A stretch of DNA of 64,000 nucleotides from Trochalopteron elliotii (lineage: Eukaryota > Chordata > Aves > Passeriformes > Leiothrichidae), in the NCBI GenBank assembly GCA_024734555.1, contig JANPWX010000152.1, positions 20,910 to 84,909 on the forward strand, read 5' to 3'. A program made the translations under genes and the position numbers. The notes below the pieces were generated by a model, which made no database searches, was not told the DNA's origin, and saw only the letters and a list, made by a program, of their open reading frames with translations. Positions 20,461 to 32,700 of this stretch are shown here, piece by piece (the first letter of the stretch is position 1; each line of letters begins with the position of its first letter).

Positions 20461-23400
20461 TTCCTCTGGTGCTTCATTATGAAGGTTTATTACAGCAAAA
20501 ACACTTTGTCTTCAATCACTTGCTGGCTGATGTGCATCTGAAGGGCTCAGATGAGCAGTCATTTTTGTTCTCTGAAATTAGAAACATCATCTTACGAGAC
20601 ACAAACCCTTTAAATGCCACCATTAGAAATCCATCTCATGACACTGAAAGGATCTCAGTATTTTCAGTTTGCAGTTCAGTTTTCCATTTTGTCACATCTG
20701 TGGCATCCTGACAGTGACCAAACCCATGAGCTCCCAGCAATGTCTCCTGCATCTTCCAGGGGGTTGCCAGCCCCCTTGTAGCTGCCTCTCTGTTGAAACG
20801 TGGTTGGGCTGGGCTGCTGTGGGTTCCCCTGGCTGCCTGCAGACCCATTTCTACATTAAAACTTGTGGAGGTGACAGAAACTGATAAAACATGCAAGTGC
20901 TACTGCAGCAAAGATGACGTTGCACCTACTGTAATAATCATAAAAGTCTCCTTCCAGATGCCTCCAGCAGCTGCTTTCCCCAGATCCAACAGTCAAAGGC
21001 TCTGCTGGAGGCAGGAGAACATCACACAGTTTACTTTGAGCTCAGTGAGGGTTAGCAGCAAGAACAAAGGCTTTCAGAGCAACAGAAAGGCAAATTCTTC
21101 CCTGGATTTCAGTGCTGGTTGGTCTTCTGGTTATTGACCCAGACTGGGGTTGTGTTCTGGATCTGCCAGGTTTTATAGGAGCCCAGGAGGGCTGGTTTGT
21201 CACTGGCAAGGCAGCTCCTGCTTCAGCCCAGGTTGGGAAACATCAGCAGTGTCAGTGGTGACAACAAAACCACTAGATGATGAAATGAACATGTTGAAAA
21301 CACTCTAATTCAAACACTGTTAAGAGTTTTTGCATCGGGGAGAAAACCACCCACAAGAAATTTTGCACTTGGGAGTGCAAACACTGTGTTTGCCCTAAAG
21401 CTTTTACATATGGAACAGAGGGCTTGGATTCCAACCTAAAAAAAAGTTGGATGCTTCCAGGCTATAGCTGACAAACTTTGGCAGCAGGCTGACACTGCTA
21501 AGCATGATGGATAGGATTTTTTTAAACCCTACCATGGAAAATATCTGGCTGTGGGCTCCTTGGGGAGAAGCTGGTGTGTGGATGAGCCCTTCCAGTGGTC
21601 CTGTGACACGAGGAGACAGCTCTGCTTGGAAAAGACCACCCAGCCTGTCCTCCACGGGACCTGGGAAGAGATGAAAATGTCTGCTTATCCTAAAATGTGT
21701 TTCTGGGACTTGTGACTCCACATGTGGGAAGTTGCTGAGCAAAAAGTGTCCTGCTTCTCGCTTGCATGATGTCAGCTGTGATTTCTCATGTCCTGGAAAC
21801 CATAAGCATTCTATAAATGTGTAAGTTTAATTAGTAACTGTGCCATGTTTCAATTGCATGGAGGTGGTGCAGTTACCTGGGACAGTTCTTTGTGTCTAGT
21901 TCACTTGGAGTGCCCTAAATTTGGAATTTTCATCAGAAGGCACATGTTCTACCTCCCTGTGTTCCTCCCCTGGCCTCCTGCATCCTGGGCAGGGCTGGAG
22001 GGAGTCAGAGGCTTTGTACTTCCATATCTGCTCACAGTAACTAGAGCATTACAAATTAGGGAATGGGTTTAAAATTAGTTTCACTTCCTTTATCTTTTAG
22101 TTTTCACCCTTTTCACTTTGAAATTCTGAGCTCCTCACTTCACTTACAGATTCCTTCTGCTCTATGTCCCCACAAGATAGTGACACAGTCCACATTGGAA
22201 AATCCCTGACATTTTCAGTGTGCAAAAGGAAGATGGTGCTGCTGGAAGGTCATTCCCCTTCTCCCAGTCCCAGTGACTGTTTAAACAAAGAAGTTTAATC
22301 AGAACACCTTCAATGTCTATTTTTAACCTGGAGAATCCTGGATCTTCTGTCTGTAGATTTGCTTTTTATAGTATTCTAGATTTTATAAACAGAAGTAAAA
22401 TTAAACCAGAAAAGCATGGCTACAGATCCCAGGTCAAAAGTGAAGGGCTGCTGGACTGGATTTCTATTTGTAACTATTTTTTTTGTGATGTAGTTTGATC
22501 TCTGCAGGTAAAAGGTATCTGATGAATTGTGTGCTCTTGAATAGTATTCAGGATGTTTTAATTTCAAATTCTTGCATTCTCTGAATGTGTATGTGGCCTG
22601 TGTGCTTTTCTATGTCTTTTGTGTCTTCTTGTCTCTCTCTCTCTCTTTCTTCCTCTTACAATTCCCCCTTCCTGGAGCATTTTGAGTAACTTAACATCAA
22701 ATAGGCTTAAAGTTTGCTAAGTTGAGTGGGCCAGGTTAATGCTCTGAGAAGTGCTTTATGTAGACTGGATGTTGTGCTAAACCCTTTGCCAAACTTCCTT
22801 GATTTTTCTAAAGTGCCAGTAAAGCTGTTTTGAGCTCTTGAGAGAATATCTTGTCAGTATTTTCTCAACTACTGAGTGCACACTAGGAAATATCCTCAAG
22901 GAGCAATGCCAGGTTGAACATTGCAAGCTCATTAGGGTTCTTCTTTCCTTCTTTGTTTTCTCTCTTTTTTTTTTTTTTTTCCCATTTTAAATCCTCTTGT
23001 GTATCCCAAAACCTGAGGTGAGTAGAAGGGGAAGGAAGTTGTCTCTTGGAGCAGTGCTGGGGGATTGCTGCCTTGCTTGTGGCAGATGTTGCACCTGTAT
23101 CCATTCCTTCTCCTATTTAATGTACAGAGAGAAGTGTCCCTTTTCCTTCTCAGCTGAAATAACATTTCACATTGATCAGGTCACTTTCTTTTTTCTAATT
23201 TTGTGCCATCCCCAAAGATTTATTCACAAAACTTTGTCTAGGGGCTGGTGATTCATCTCTGGCAGCACCATTAGCTCTGGATTTCCTTGAAGGAAGGATC
23301 TGGGATGAAACAAGAAGTTCTGTTCCTATTCCTGAGCAGAAGAAGGGATGTTTTCTGTTTGCAGGTTGCTTGTTCAGTGTGTTGGTCACTCTGAATGTCC

Positions 23401-25777
23401 TGAAGGAAACAAAGTGGCAGAATAATTGTGAGGGGACAGTGACCCACCTGAGGGTGAGGGGATGTCCCCTCTGCTCTGAGCCCTGGGGAAATCAGGGAGT
23501 TTGGTCTGCTGGTGACAGACACATGAGGAGAACATGCAATCATATAAAATCAGCAAGCACTTGGGAGCTTGATTTTGAGAAATCAGGGAAAAGAATATTT
23601 TCCAGGTCTTCCTTCCCTGTGGCTTTTTTCATATTTTTAAATTGACACGTGAGCCAAGGTTTGGAGCTCATAACATGTGGGAGGAGAGTGGTAGGGTTTT
23701 TTCTTTCCACTTTTTTGAAGCTTTGTTTTGTGTCAGGACATTGTACAGTCTGCAGAGACACAACTCAGACCTGGCAAAGTCAATGCTGGTGCCTTTGGCT
23801 GGTGTTAGCTCCAGCTGAAGGATGGGAAGGGGATGAGCTGTTTGCTGAGGAAACAGGTTTTTCAGGGTGAGTCCTGTAGGAAGAGCTGTGAGTTAAGAAT
23901 GCTGAGCTAAAATGTTTTATTCTATTTTTATTGGCAAGGTCCAGCCAGAGAGAGGTGATAGCTTCCAGCAGTGTTGATGTGTAGGAGCAGAGGAGAACTA
24001 GTCAGTGTTCTTCTCCTCCACCTCCAAGGAAAAATGGGACCAGAGGGAGCACACTGGCCTGTGCTGCTGTGCTCCAACCTCTGCTCATGGGTGTGTAGAT
24101 GAAAATAAAAAGGTTTTAATTTGTTGTTGAACTGTAGGTACAAACTTGCAACACTCTTCTGTTAAGATGATAAGTGAGTGGCTTTTGTTGTGAGGAAAGC
24201 TTTTATAAAACCCTCACGTCTGGGAAATGGCACTTGGAAAATCAAACTGCAATCCAATGCAGGCAACTCTATAATGTAGCTATAACTCATTATGAAAAAT
24301 ACGAAATAAATCAATAGGGTGATCAGCTGATACTAAACCATGTCTCAGAACTGGGCAGGTTTCTGTGTTATATTTGCTGGGTAATACAGATGACTGAATT
24401 CCTGTGTGATCAAAGACCTTGCTCAAAATTTACACTGCAAATTGCTGTACAGCACAGACCCTCCTCAAGTCTGCTTCCTTTGTCAGGAGGTGGTGATGGT
24501 GACAAAGGATTAAAAAAAATAAAAATAAATTAGTCATTTACTAGGCTCCTGTCTGCTCCTTGACGTTATTTTCAGCGACATCAGTGGCACTGAATGTGGC
24601 TCTTGGGGACACAGTAATGGCAATACAGAAGCAAAAGCAGCTGCACAGGGAGTTGGTGCTGAGGAATTGAGGCAATTAGGAAAAGGTGGTGCTAGAGCTG
24701 GGTTGAGTCAGATGTGAAAAGATGGCACCCTCACATCACCCTGAAATGTGATGGTATCAGTGATCATAGGCACAGGAGATGGTTTTCTCAAACTGGGCAG
24801 CTTCCAAAAGATGGGAAAATATTCAGAGGTAAAAATCAGAATTCCAGGCAGCATTCAGCTACATAGCTATTCAGAGCTGAACTTCACAACAGCTGCACTT
24901 ATAAATGCTGTTTTGCAGATCCAACACTTGCAAGATGTGGAAAATAAAATTCAGGATGAATTTTAAGAACGCAACAGGAATAACCGGCGTGGCAGATGCA
25001 GATTTAGGGTATTCTGCACTTTCTGAAGGATTTGTTTTTAATGTGAAGCATGTACCTTCACACTCTGTAACATGTGCTCTGATTCCCTGACAGATTCGTT
25101 CTGCACAGTCCCGCTGGAATATTGGCACTCACACCCTCTACAAACAGACAGTCAAGGTTTGTGTCTGTCAGGACTGGACTTCGTTTTGTTTACTGCACGG
25201 TCTTTGGGGGTGGGGAGAAAGGGAATTAATCAAAAGAAGCACGCAATTCTCCCTTCCTCCTTCCCTTTATTTATTTATTTTTGGAAGTTGAAAGCTCTCA
25301 GAACTCCTCGTTATTCCCAGGGTTCATTTTTTATTCTTTTTTTCCCAGTAGGAAAGCAGCTGATCTCAGCAGGTGAGGGGCAGGACAATGAGCTGTTGGA
25401 GACAAAAGGCATTTCCAGAGATGATCGCAGAGATAAGGGGTCGCTGATGGGGTGAAGGGGACAGGGTGCAGGGGAACTGAGGGGCTGGGGGAGGAGGGTG
25501 CAGAGCAGGAATAGGCACAGGGCATGGGCTTCCAGGGGTCACAGTGGGGAAATTTGCCTTTCTCCATGGATTGTGTTGTCCCTGAGTCAGAGTATTTGTC
25601 CCTGAGTGCTGTGCAGAGTATTTGTGGGGCTGCCTCCCACCTGGCAGATTTAATGCCTGTGGAAACCCCCGTGTGTGTGATGTACTAGCAGTGTTTCCAT
25701 GTGGGATACTCTCTGTGCTCCAGCCTGTCAGTAAGGAAAAACCCTACAAGCAGGAGACCCTTAATATTAAGTAGTAG

Positions 25778-26359
25778 TGTTGAGAATGATAGCGAGTTGA
25801 AAATATTTTTGTGCAACTTTAGTCAGGGGTTATGTTTGCCTTTGCCCCGGGGGGAGGGAATTTTAAGTTTCTTTTCAAAGGGCTGTTTCAGCATTCAAGG
25901 CCTGATGAGCTGGACGTCTCAGCAGACTGGGAGTAGCTCAGAAGATGCACAAAGAATAACGACCATCAATGACCATCAGCTCCAAACAACACCCCTGGCA
26001 TGGTCAGAGACCGCTGGTGGGGAAAAACCTGGTAAGAGAACTAAGGAGTGACAACCTAATTAACATCCAAGGCAAAGAGATCAAAGCCAAATACTAAGAA
26101 GTGTGTAACTTGGGACCAATGAACATTGAACCAATGAATTTCTATGAGTTTTGACTCTATAAGTATGTGAAAAATCTAGTAAAATTGATGTGTGATGGAA
26201 TGATTTCCTCTGCACGGCCCAGGCCCAGTGTGGATGAAATTATTTCTGTTGCACATCCTGTCCAGAGCAGCATCCTGGCCAGCATAAAGTAATGCCTTGA
26301 TTCTCCAGCACTAAAGATGTTGGAGAGGTTTTGTTTTTCCCACAGTTACAGAGACAACA
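25778..26359 (+). mobile_element. Probable endogenous-retrovirus LTR
   Basis: The segment has the arrangement of an avian LTR promoter: two CCAAT boxes (26117 and 26131), a TATA-like CTCTATAAGTATG at about 26155, and a CATAAAGTAATGCCTTGATT signal near 26284 that resembles the poly(A) region of songbird LTRs. The flanks read TGTTGAGAAT at the left and GAGACAACA at the right, giving TG...CA ends, but I see no target-site duplication, so the boundaries are tentative. No viral genes are adjacent. The orientation is inferred from promoter-like order. Confidence 0.55.
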
Positions 26360-26689
26360 GGGAGACAGCTCAAAATTACACATATTACAGAAAACTGAGA
26401 ATCTTCTTCAGGGCCATTGCACTGCCACCCATAGTTCATGACCACCAGCACAGAGCAATGACAGGCTTGGAGGACAGGAAAAGTAACAGCCCGCAGAACG
26501 CTTGTGACAATAATTTCTTTTGCAATCAGGACTCTCTAGAGGAGACTCTTCTAGTTCAATTTGAAGTAAAACAAGCAGGACTGCAAAACCTTGATGGCAG
26601 CATTAAACCTGGGATGAGAAACTTCAGCGGGAATGAGACAGCGAGGGGTGGCTCGGAGAGAGCGAGACGGGGAAGGGAGTGCCCTTCTC

Positions 26690-27215
26690 CGCTCAGGGTG
26701 ATGCTTACCCGGGATTTAGTGACCCGAGCCATAAAACCTGATCCACAAAGGCGGTCCGAGCTGCGAGTTCCCCGGGAGGGCTCGGGAGGAGCGGGCAGAG
26801 CCCCGGCCCCGCTCCATCCGCACTGCCCGCAGCCGCCGCGTCGCGGAGCTCTTGCCCCGCGGTGGCCGCCGCGCATCCACGGGAAAAAAAGACGGGAAAA
26901 AGGCAGGAAAGCCAGGAAAGAGAGCCCGCCCGTTGTCACGGCCAGAGGGTTCGAGCTCCACAGCCAAACGCCACGGCATCAGCCGTGTATCCCGTGCTCT
27001 CCTCCGCCCGCACGGGAGGGATCCCGGCGGAGCATCCCGTGCGCCCTGCGCGCATCTCCCGTGCCGGAGCCAGCCCCCGGCCCGGCCGGGTGGCACCTGG
27101 CGCTGTGTCCCTGTTCCCACGGCTCTGGAGCTGCGCCGGGATGATTTTTAGCATCGCGGAGCTGCGGGAGCCGGGGAGGGCACTGCCCTCCTCTCCCGCC
27201 CGGCTTCACGTAAAG
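26690..27215. promoter_or_regulatory. Orphan CpG island
   Basis: About 500 bp of strongly GC- and CpG-rich sequence (for example CCGCCGCGTCGCGGAGCTC and GCGCCCTGCGCGCATCTCCC) sits in otherwise AT-rich desert, more than 9 kb from any recognised gene. It contains GC-box-like and NRF-1-like (TGCGC) motifs. Both strands carry long open frames (for example 26317-27144 on +), as expected by chance in GC-rich DNA. It may be an unannotated lncRNA promoter, a first exon, or an intragenic-type island. Confidence 0.7.
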
Positions 27216-27244
27216 CAGGAAGGCACTGTGGTCCTGGAAGGAGG

Positions 27245-27274
27245 TTTTTTTTTTTTTTTGGTGGGGGGGGGGGG
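27245..27274. repeat. Homopolymer pair T15 / G12
   Basis: A run of 15 T (27245-27259) is followed by GGTG and a 12-G run ending at 27274, next to the orphan CpG island. Length is likely to be polymorphic or error-prone, and the G-run could take part in a quadruplex. Confidence 0.9.
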
Positions 27275-29369
27275 CTACAACAGTCAGATTTACTGACTAA
27301 AACCCCCAATATTGGCCTAGAGTCGGGAGGCAAACTCCAGGCTGGGATTTCCCCAGGGTACAGCCGTCGTTCTCTGAGCAGCAGGTATGGGGCACGGTGA
27401 GGAGGAGGCAGGAAAGCAGCTGATGGTGACGCTCGAGGCATTCTGTGATGAAAGCCAAGAGAGGAGTTCTGATGCTGAGGTGACTGGGAAGGGCTTGGGA
27501 TCGCCGGGAAAGCTGCAGTGTGGAGACATCCCTCCTCTCCTCCTGAGGGACACTGTGGGCAAAACCAAATGCAGCTCATAACTCGAGTTGGAAGAGCAGC
27601 AGTACCAATATTTCTCATGTCATTCTCGCTGAAACCCTGGTTATCTACAAAGCTTCACTCTTTTGCAGTGCTCGCTCTGTGTTTGCAGCTCAACAAGTCT
27701 TGCTCGGGTCTGCAATAACTCGTGATGCAGGGAGGGCACCCTAATCTTGATCTGAAAAGTTTAAACAAAACCCGAACCGCCCAGCATCACCCCCTGGCTG
27801 TTCATTTCAGGGGGTAGCTGTGAAAAATGTGTGCTTTGCTTCTCATTTTCAGTGACCTGGATTTAGCTGTCAGCCCCTGCCTGGGGTTGTTCCTCTCCCT
27901 GCTAGGCCCAGTCACCCTTCCCAGAGCAATAGAACCGAGGGCTGTTTGCATTAGGGATGTGTCGCCGGCCAAAACCTCGGGCTCAAGTTTGTTCCCTTTG
28001 TGAAGAAACAATGTCTGTGCTGTTGGCGATCCCCATCCCACTGAAAAACCCTCTTCCTACTCCTGCTGTGATGATGACAGGCTCCAACCTGGGACAAATC
28101 CATGGGAGCAGTGGTTTGGAGGGCAGTGGCTCAATACTTTCACACTGGAAAAGCAGCATTTGCTGGAGGGAGTGAGGAGCTTTTACCTTGGCCCCGGCCC
28201 ACAGGCTTTCTTCAAAATTTCCCTTTCACATGGGAATTCCTGCCAAGTGAAGATTGCTGGCTCTGGCTGGCATGTCAGCCACGGCAGGAGACACAAAGGT
28301 TCTGTATCAGTGGGAATAGGTGACACAAAGGAAGGGGAAGGGGATTGTTTTGTGCTGGATACTGTAACCGGCCAGCAGCGTGCAGGGAGGCTTTGTGGCA
28401 GGGCTGGGAGAACGGGGAGTGGGTATAGGAAAAGAGAGCTAGATTTATTAACATTAATTCCAATAATCAGTTTTCTGCTGAAGGCAGCACCACTGGTCTC
28501 AAATTTCCCTGCCTCAGAGTCACTTCTTGAGTCCCTTGCCTGCTCCATGGCCAAGAAAGCACACCTGCATTAACTCTGCTGCACGTAATTTATTGAGCCA
28601 CTTTTACCATAATGCTTTTTTTTGTTGTTACTCATCACTTCCAAAACAAGAGTAAAACTCCTAGCATGGCCATCCTACAGGTTGGTTTTTAATCAGAATT
28701 GCACTGTGCAAACAGGGTAGGTGCTGCTCTGTGGTACTGCAGTCCCTGTCTGCATTGCGACTGTCTTTGAAGGTTGGTCTGTGGCAAATTCCCAGATTTT
28801 TCCAGGAAATCAAATCATACCTTTGTGAAAGAAAGTTAAAGACAGAAAGGCACCACTAGGTCTCACCTTTCTTATCCCAAACCAGACAATCAGGCACTGA
28901 GAACCAAAAGCATATTGCAAATTCCCACCTGAGGTGTCTGGTGTCTGCAACATCTCACAGGAACCTTGAAATTTCCTTGGGAAAGGCAAGTTATGTCTCA
29001 AGGGAAGAAATGCAGCCCGTGGTGGACTCTCACAGTGCACCTGATGGTGCAGAACTATTGCAGCATGAGCAAGGGTGAAACTGAGAGTGATTCACTCCTT
29101 CTGAACCTGCTCAGGGATCTGGTATCATCAGCTGAACTTCTTTTTTTCTGTGGATCTCTGATTTTGTTGTACAGCCATTTCCATCAGGTTATCAGGCTGG
29201 AGCTGTTGCAGCACAGTTTCATCACCATCTTGCTTGAAAGGCCTTTTGAGAACCTCTGCTTTCTTAGAAACTTTCAAATGGTTGCTTTAAAATTTATCCA
29301 CGAATTAGTGAAGGTGATAAAGAAGTCCAAGGTGCTGCATCTGAGCTTTGGAAATTGAAGACCTGAGGA
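27275..29369. other. Gene-free region
   Basis: No coding exon, RNA gene or repeat was recognised. The composition returns to the desert average within a few hundred bases of the CpG island. Confidence 0.5.
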
Positions 29370-29715
29370 ACTGAGAGCCCCTTGCTGTGGCTAAAGGGGG
29401 CTTATATAAAAAAGGGAGATTGGCTTTTGCATGGTCAGACAGTGATAGGACAAGGGGAAATGGTTTTAAACTAAAATAGGAGATATTTGGGTGGGATATT
29501 AGAAATAAATTCTTGCCTGGGAGGGTGCTGAGGCCCTGGCACAGGGTGCCCAGAGAAGCTGTGGTTGCCCCTGGATCCCTGGAAGTGCCCAAGGCCAGGC
29601 TGGATGGGGCTTGGAGCAACCTGAGATGGTGGAAAGTGACCCTGCCCTTGGCAGGGGTGGGACTGGATGAGCTTTAAGGTTCACCCAAACCATTCCATTA
29701 TTCCAGTTGTTACAA
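29370..29715 (+). mobile_element. CR1 LINE 3' end, sense
   Basis: The + strand carries CR1 3'-terminal phrases in sense order: GTGATAGGACAAGGGGAAAT, AGATATTTGGGTGGGATATT, AGGGTGCCCAGAGAAGCTGT, CCTGGATCCCTGGAAGTGCC, AAGGCCAGGCTGGATGGGGC and GCAGGGGTGGGACTGGATGA. It ends in degenerate short repeats (CCATTCCATTATTCC) typical of CR1 3' ends. It is 5'-truncated and non-coding. Confidence 0.88.
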
Positions 29716-32700
29716 TGGGATTTTGGGCACACACTGACTTCAAATGAAATGATTTATTCTCTCCTTGAAATTTCTATTGTAATTTTATTTTTTTTATAAG
29801 TCATCCTGAACAAAAAGAAGAAGACTTATTTTGAAACTTTGGTATCTATTGTATAATTTTCCTTTTTTTTCCTTTCTGGAATACAAAGTGAATTTTATTC
29901 ACATCTCACTTCAATTCTGTGGATATCTGGAAATTTATGGGGAATGAAACCCAGAGCTATTGAATTTCAGTCCATTTTAAGTATCTGTCAGCATCAGCTT
30001 CTGCTCTTTCCTACAGGCTTACATGGTGCTGTGTCTCCAAGGGTAGTTTGCAACCAGAGAACTCACCACACCTGAAACCTTCTTGATAAGGAAAAACAAA
30101 TGTTAATGGGCTTGGTTCTTTTCCTCTTTTCTGCTCATTCTCTGCTTTTTGGAGCTCTCTGCTCTCCTCATTTTTAGGCAAACATGCCTTACCCTATTTC
30201 TGTCACTCACATTTCCTTCCCTCTGTGCTGCTCACCTCCTTGTGAAGCCTTAAATATCTCTTTTGCTGCATCTCGCTGTTCATTAGGATATTTAGGCATC
30301 TTCCAGCTGCTCCATCTGGGGTTTTTAATTGGAACAAGGATGCCTGAGGGTGAAAAGAGGAAAAGAGAAGATGAGGGAGTGAGTAAGGTGTGGGTAGGGT
30401 AGAATACAGATTTTTCACAGCTGGGAGAGTAAGGAGCTTCCCTGCAAGCAAGCAAGAGGAGGGGAAAGAGATAGGAGGCAGGTGAGAGACAGTGAAGGGG
30501 GTTTAAGAAACCCTAATCAGGGTTTTGAATGTTTGTGAAGTGCTGCTGAGGTGCCAAAGTCATCTGTGTATGCAAATCTACTAATTGGTGTTTTGTGGAG
30601 TGTCCTGGTCCATCAATCAGGGGTGATTACTCACAGCTGACTTGTCAATAGCAAGGGCTGGTGGGAGTGTAATATAAAAATTAGGCAGCAAGGCAGGTTA
30701 GCCTCTCCCTCTTTTCTGGAGCAGAAAGGGGTTTTACTCTGAGGAACTTTTAGAAGATTCTCTGTTTGAGTAAAATGCAGCCCTTCCCCCAGCAGATGGA
30801 CCCCCCTGGTTGACCCTGGCCTGGTGCAGAGAAGGTTGGTGAAAGTTCCTCTCTCATTTCTGTAACGTTTTATAGCAATATCAGGTGGAATAACAAAGAA
30901 AAATAGCATTGCAAGAACCCTCCAACAGCCCTGTCTTGTGGCACATGTCTCACTTCAGGTGGTATAAAAATCTCATCCCACATGGTTTGTGTGAATTGAA
31001 TATGGAGACTGGGGGAAAGCAGCAGGTGATGAGAATATTTTTGTGTTCTCAGACTCACACCACCCCCACAGTTTGTGTGAGCTGGTCTTTCATGTGTCCA
31101 GTATCCAGAACTGGCATGATGCACTGCATCAATGGCAGTGATGGCCAGGGAGAGGGAGATTATTGCTAGAAGGAGCCTGTTTGGTCGTTTTTAGAACTAG
31201 AATTTGTTTGTGGTGGGGTATTGGAGCAGAAATTAAAAGCTGGTGCTGGATGGAGGGATGGAGTTACTCCTTGCTGGCTTGGTCTTCATGGTTATGGTGA
31301 AAGCTCTCTCAGAAGAGACCTGATAACAAACAGCTGTAGCAACTTTTGCTCTCCCTGTGTCTGTGGGAGACTTGTGGGCTTGAGCTAAGGTATTCTGAAA
31401 TTATTTAGTGTTGGTGAGTGTGAGGCCTTTTATTGGTTATCTGCCTTTCTTTTGGAAATGAATATAGCCTCCCTTTGTGTTAGTGCTTTAACACAGGGGG
31501 TGACCCCTCTGAAAAACCTCAGTGCCTCCTGTCTGGTCTCTGAGAAGTGTCTTCAAAAAGTCCTGGTACTCTCTTCTCTCTCCTGCTCCCACACCCTGGT
31601 TTATCTACTCTCTGTGTAACTGTGATTACAAGTGGCATTGCTCAAGAGCAAGTCAATCTCCTTTTTAAACACAGGCAGGACAGAGAATCACCCCTTGTTT
31701 TAAAAGAGACTTCGGAGTTGAAACTTGCATGCTAACAGGGCAGTTAGGAGCCATGCTGACCTTTACCTGCTACTTTCATGTTTAAACCACAGGAATGATG
31801 TGCAACTTTATCAGCACTTCAGTGGAAACGAGGGGAGAAAAAACCCCAACCTTTGCTCCTGTCTGGGACTTTCTGTTCAGACTTTCTCCATGCCTGTGAT
31901 GCCAGCAGCACTGCCTCCTTGTCTGATACCAAGGAAAGATGTGTGTTTGGGATATCCTGGTGATTGAGGTTCTCCCCCTACCCCCAAAGAGAACTTGGTT
32001 CTTGGGGGAAAAATCCTAAATATGTCAAAGCAAAGCAATGAACTGTGGATAACATAGTTTTCAGAAGGGATGTGACAGAGCTTTTTTCTTTTTGAGTGTG
32101 TAAAGGTGAAGGATTGACGTGGGTTTTAGGGAGTGGAGAGAGAGAATAAATATTCCTTTTTGGAAGTAACAGATGCAGGACTCTTGAGTGACGACCAGAA
32201 CAAGGATATTGGGAGCCTCCTTGTTGGGAACAGCTCTCAGGTCTCTGTGTCCACTGGCAAAGAAGGGCATGTGAGGGTTCCCAAAAGCCTGAGATATCCT
32301 GCCATGGCAGAAAGGCCTTCCCCTGCTGCAGCTCCTGCTTAGCAAATAAAGAGCATCTTCAGAGAAACACTCACTGGTGTCCTGCTAATCTGCTCACTGG
32401 GCACTGCACAGGGGAACCCTCAGCTCTGAGCCTGGCAAATCAACATCAGCTGAACAATCTTCATTTTATTTGGCTGTGAGGTAAAACTGGGAAGTGTCCA
32501 GTGCTTTTCTCTCTCTGTGGTGCAGTGGAAATGCTCACGGGTGGTTTTGTCCCCTGGAAGTGGTGATGGTGTAAAATGCAACATAAAATACTCTTCTGTT
32601 ATACAGTGACACAGGGCTCTGTGGGTTTAGCAGTAGTGTTTTGAACTCTATTTTTCCAAGGAACAAAAATAAAAATACAAGAACCCTGTTCCAGCTACTA

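Larger units (their letters stand above)
19377..25777. other. Gene-free region
   Basis: No coding exon or RNA gene was recognised on either strand. The stretch contains an 11-bp inverted repeat at 20031-20062, a conserved-looking AT-rich segment at about 20120-20460, simple tracts such as (CT)n near 22633 and a T16-type run near 22965. Open frames of 60-130 codons on both strands lack recognisable motifs. Confidence 0.5.

Noticed and set aside
26317..27144. 275-codon open frame from the LTR-like element through the orphan CpG island
   Set aside because: The first half has AT-rich and the second half GC-rich composition, there is no domain, and GC-rich DNA gives long frames by chance (the opposite strand is open too). 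It is kept only as part of a finding about the island.
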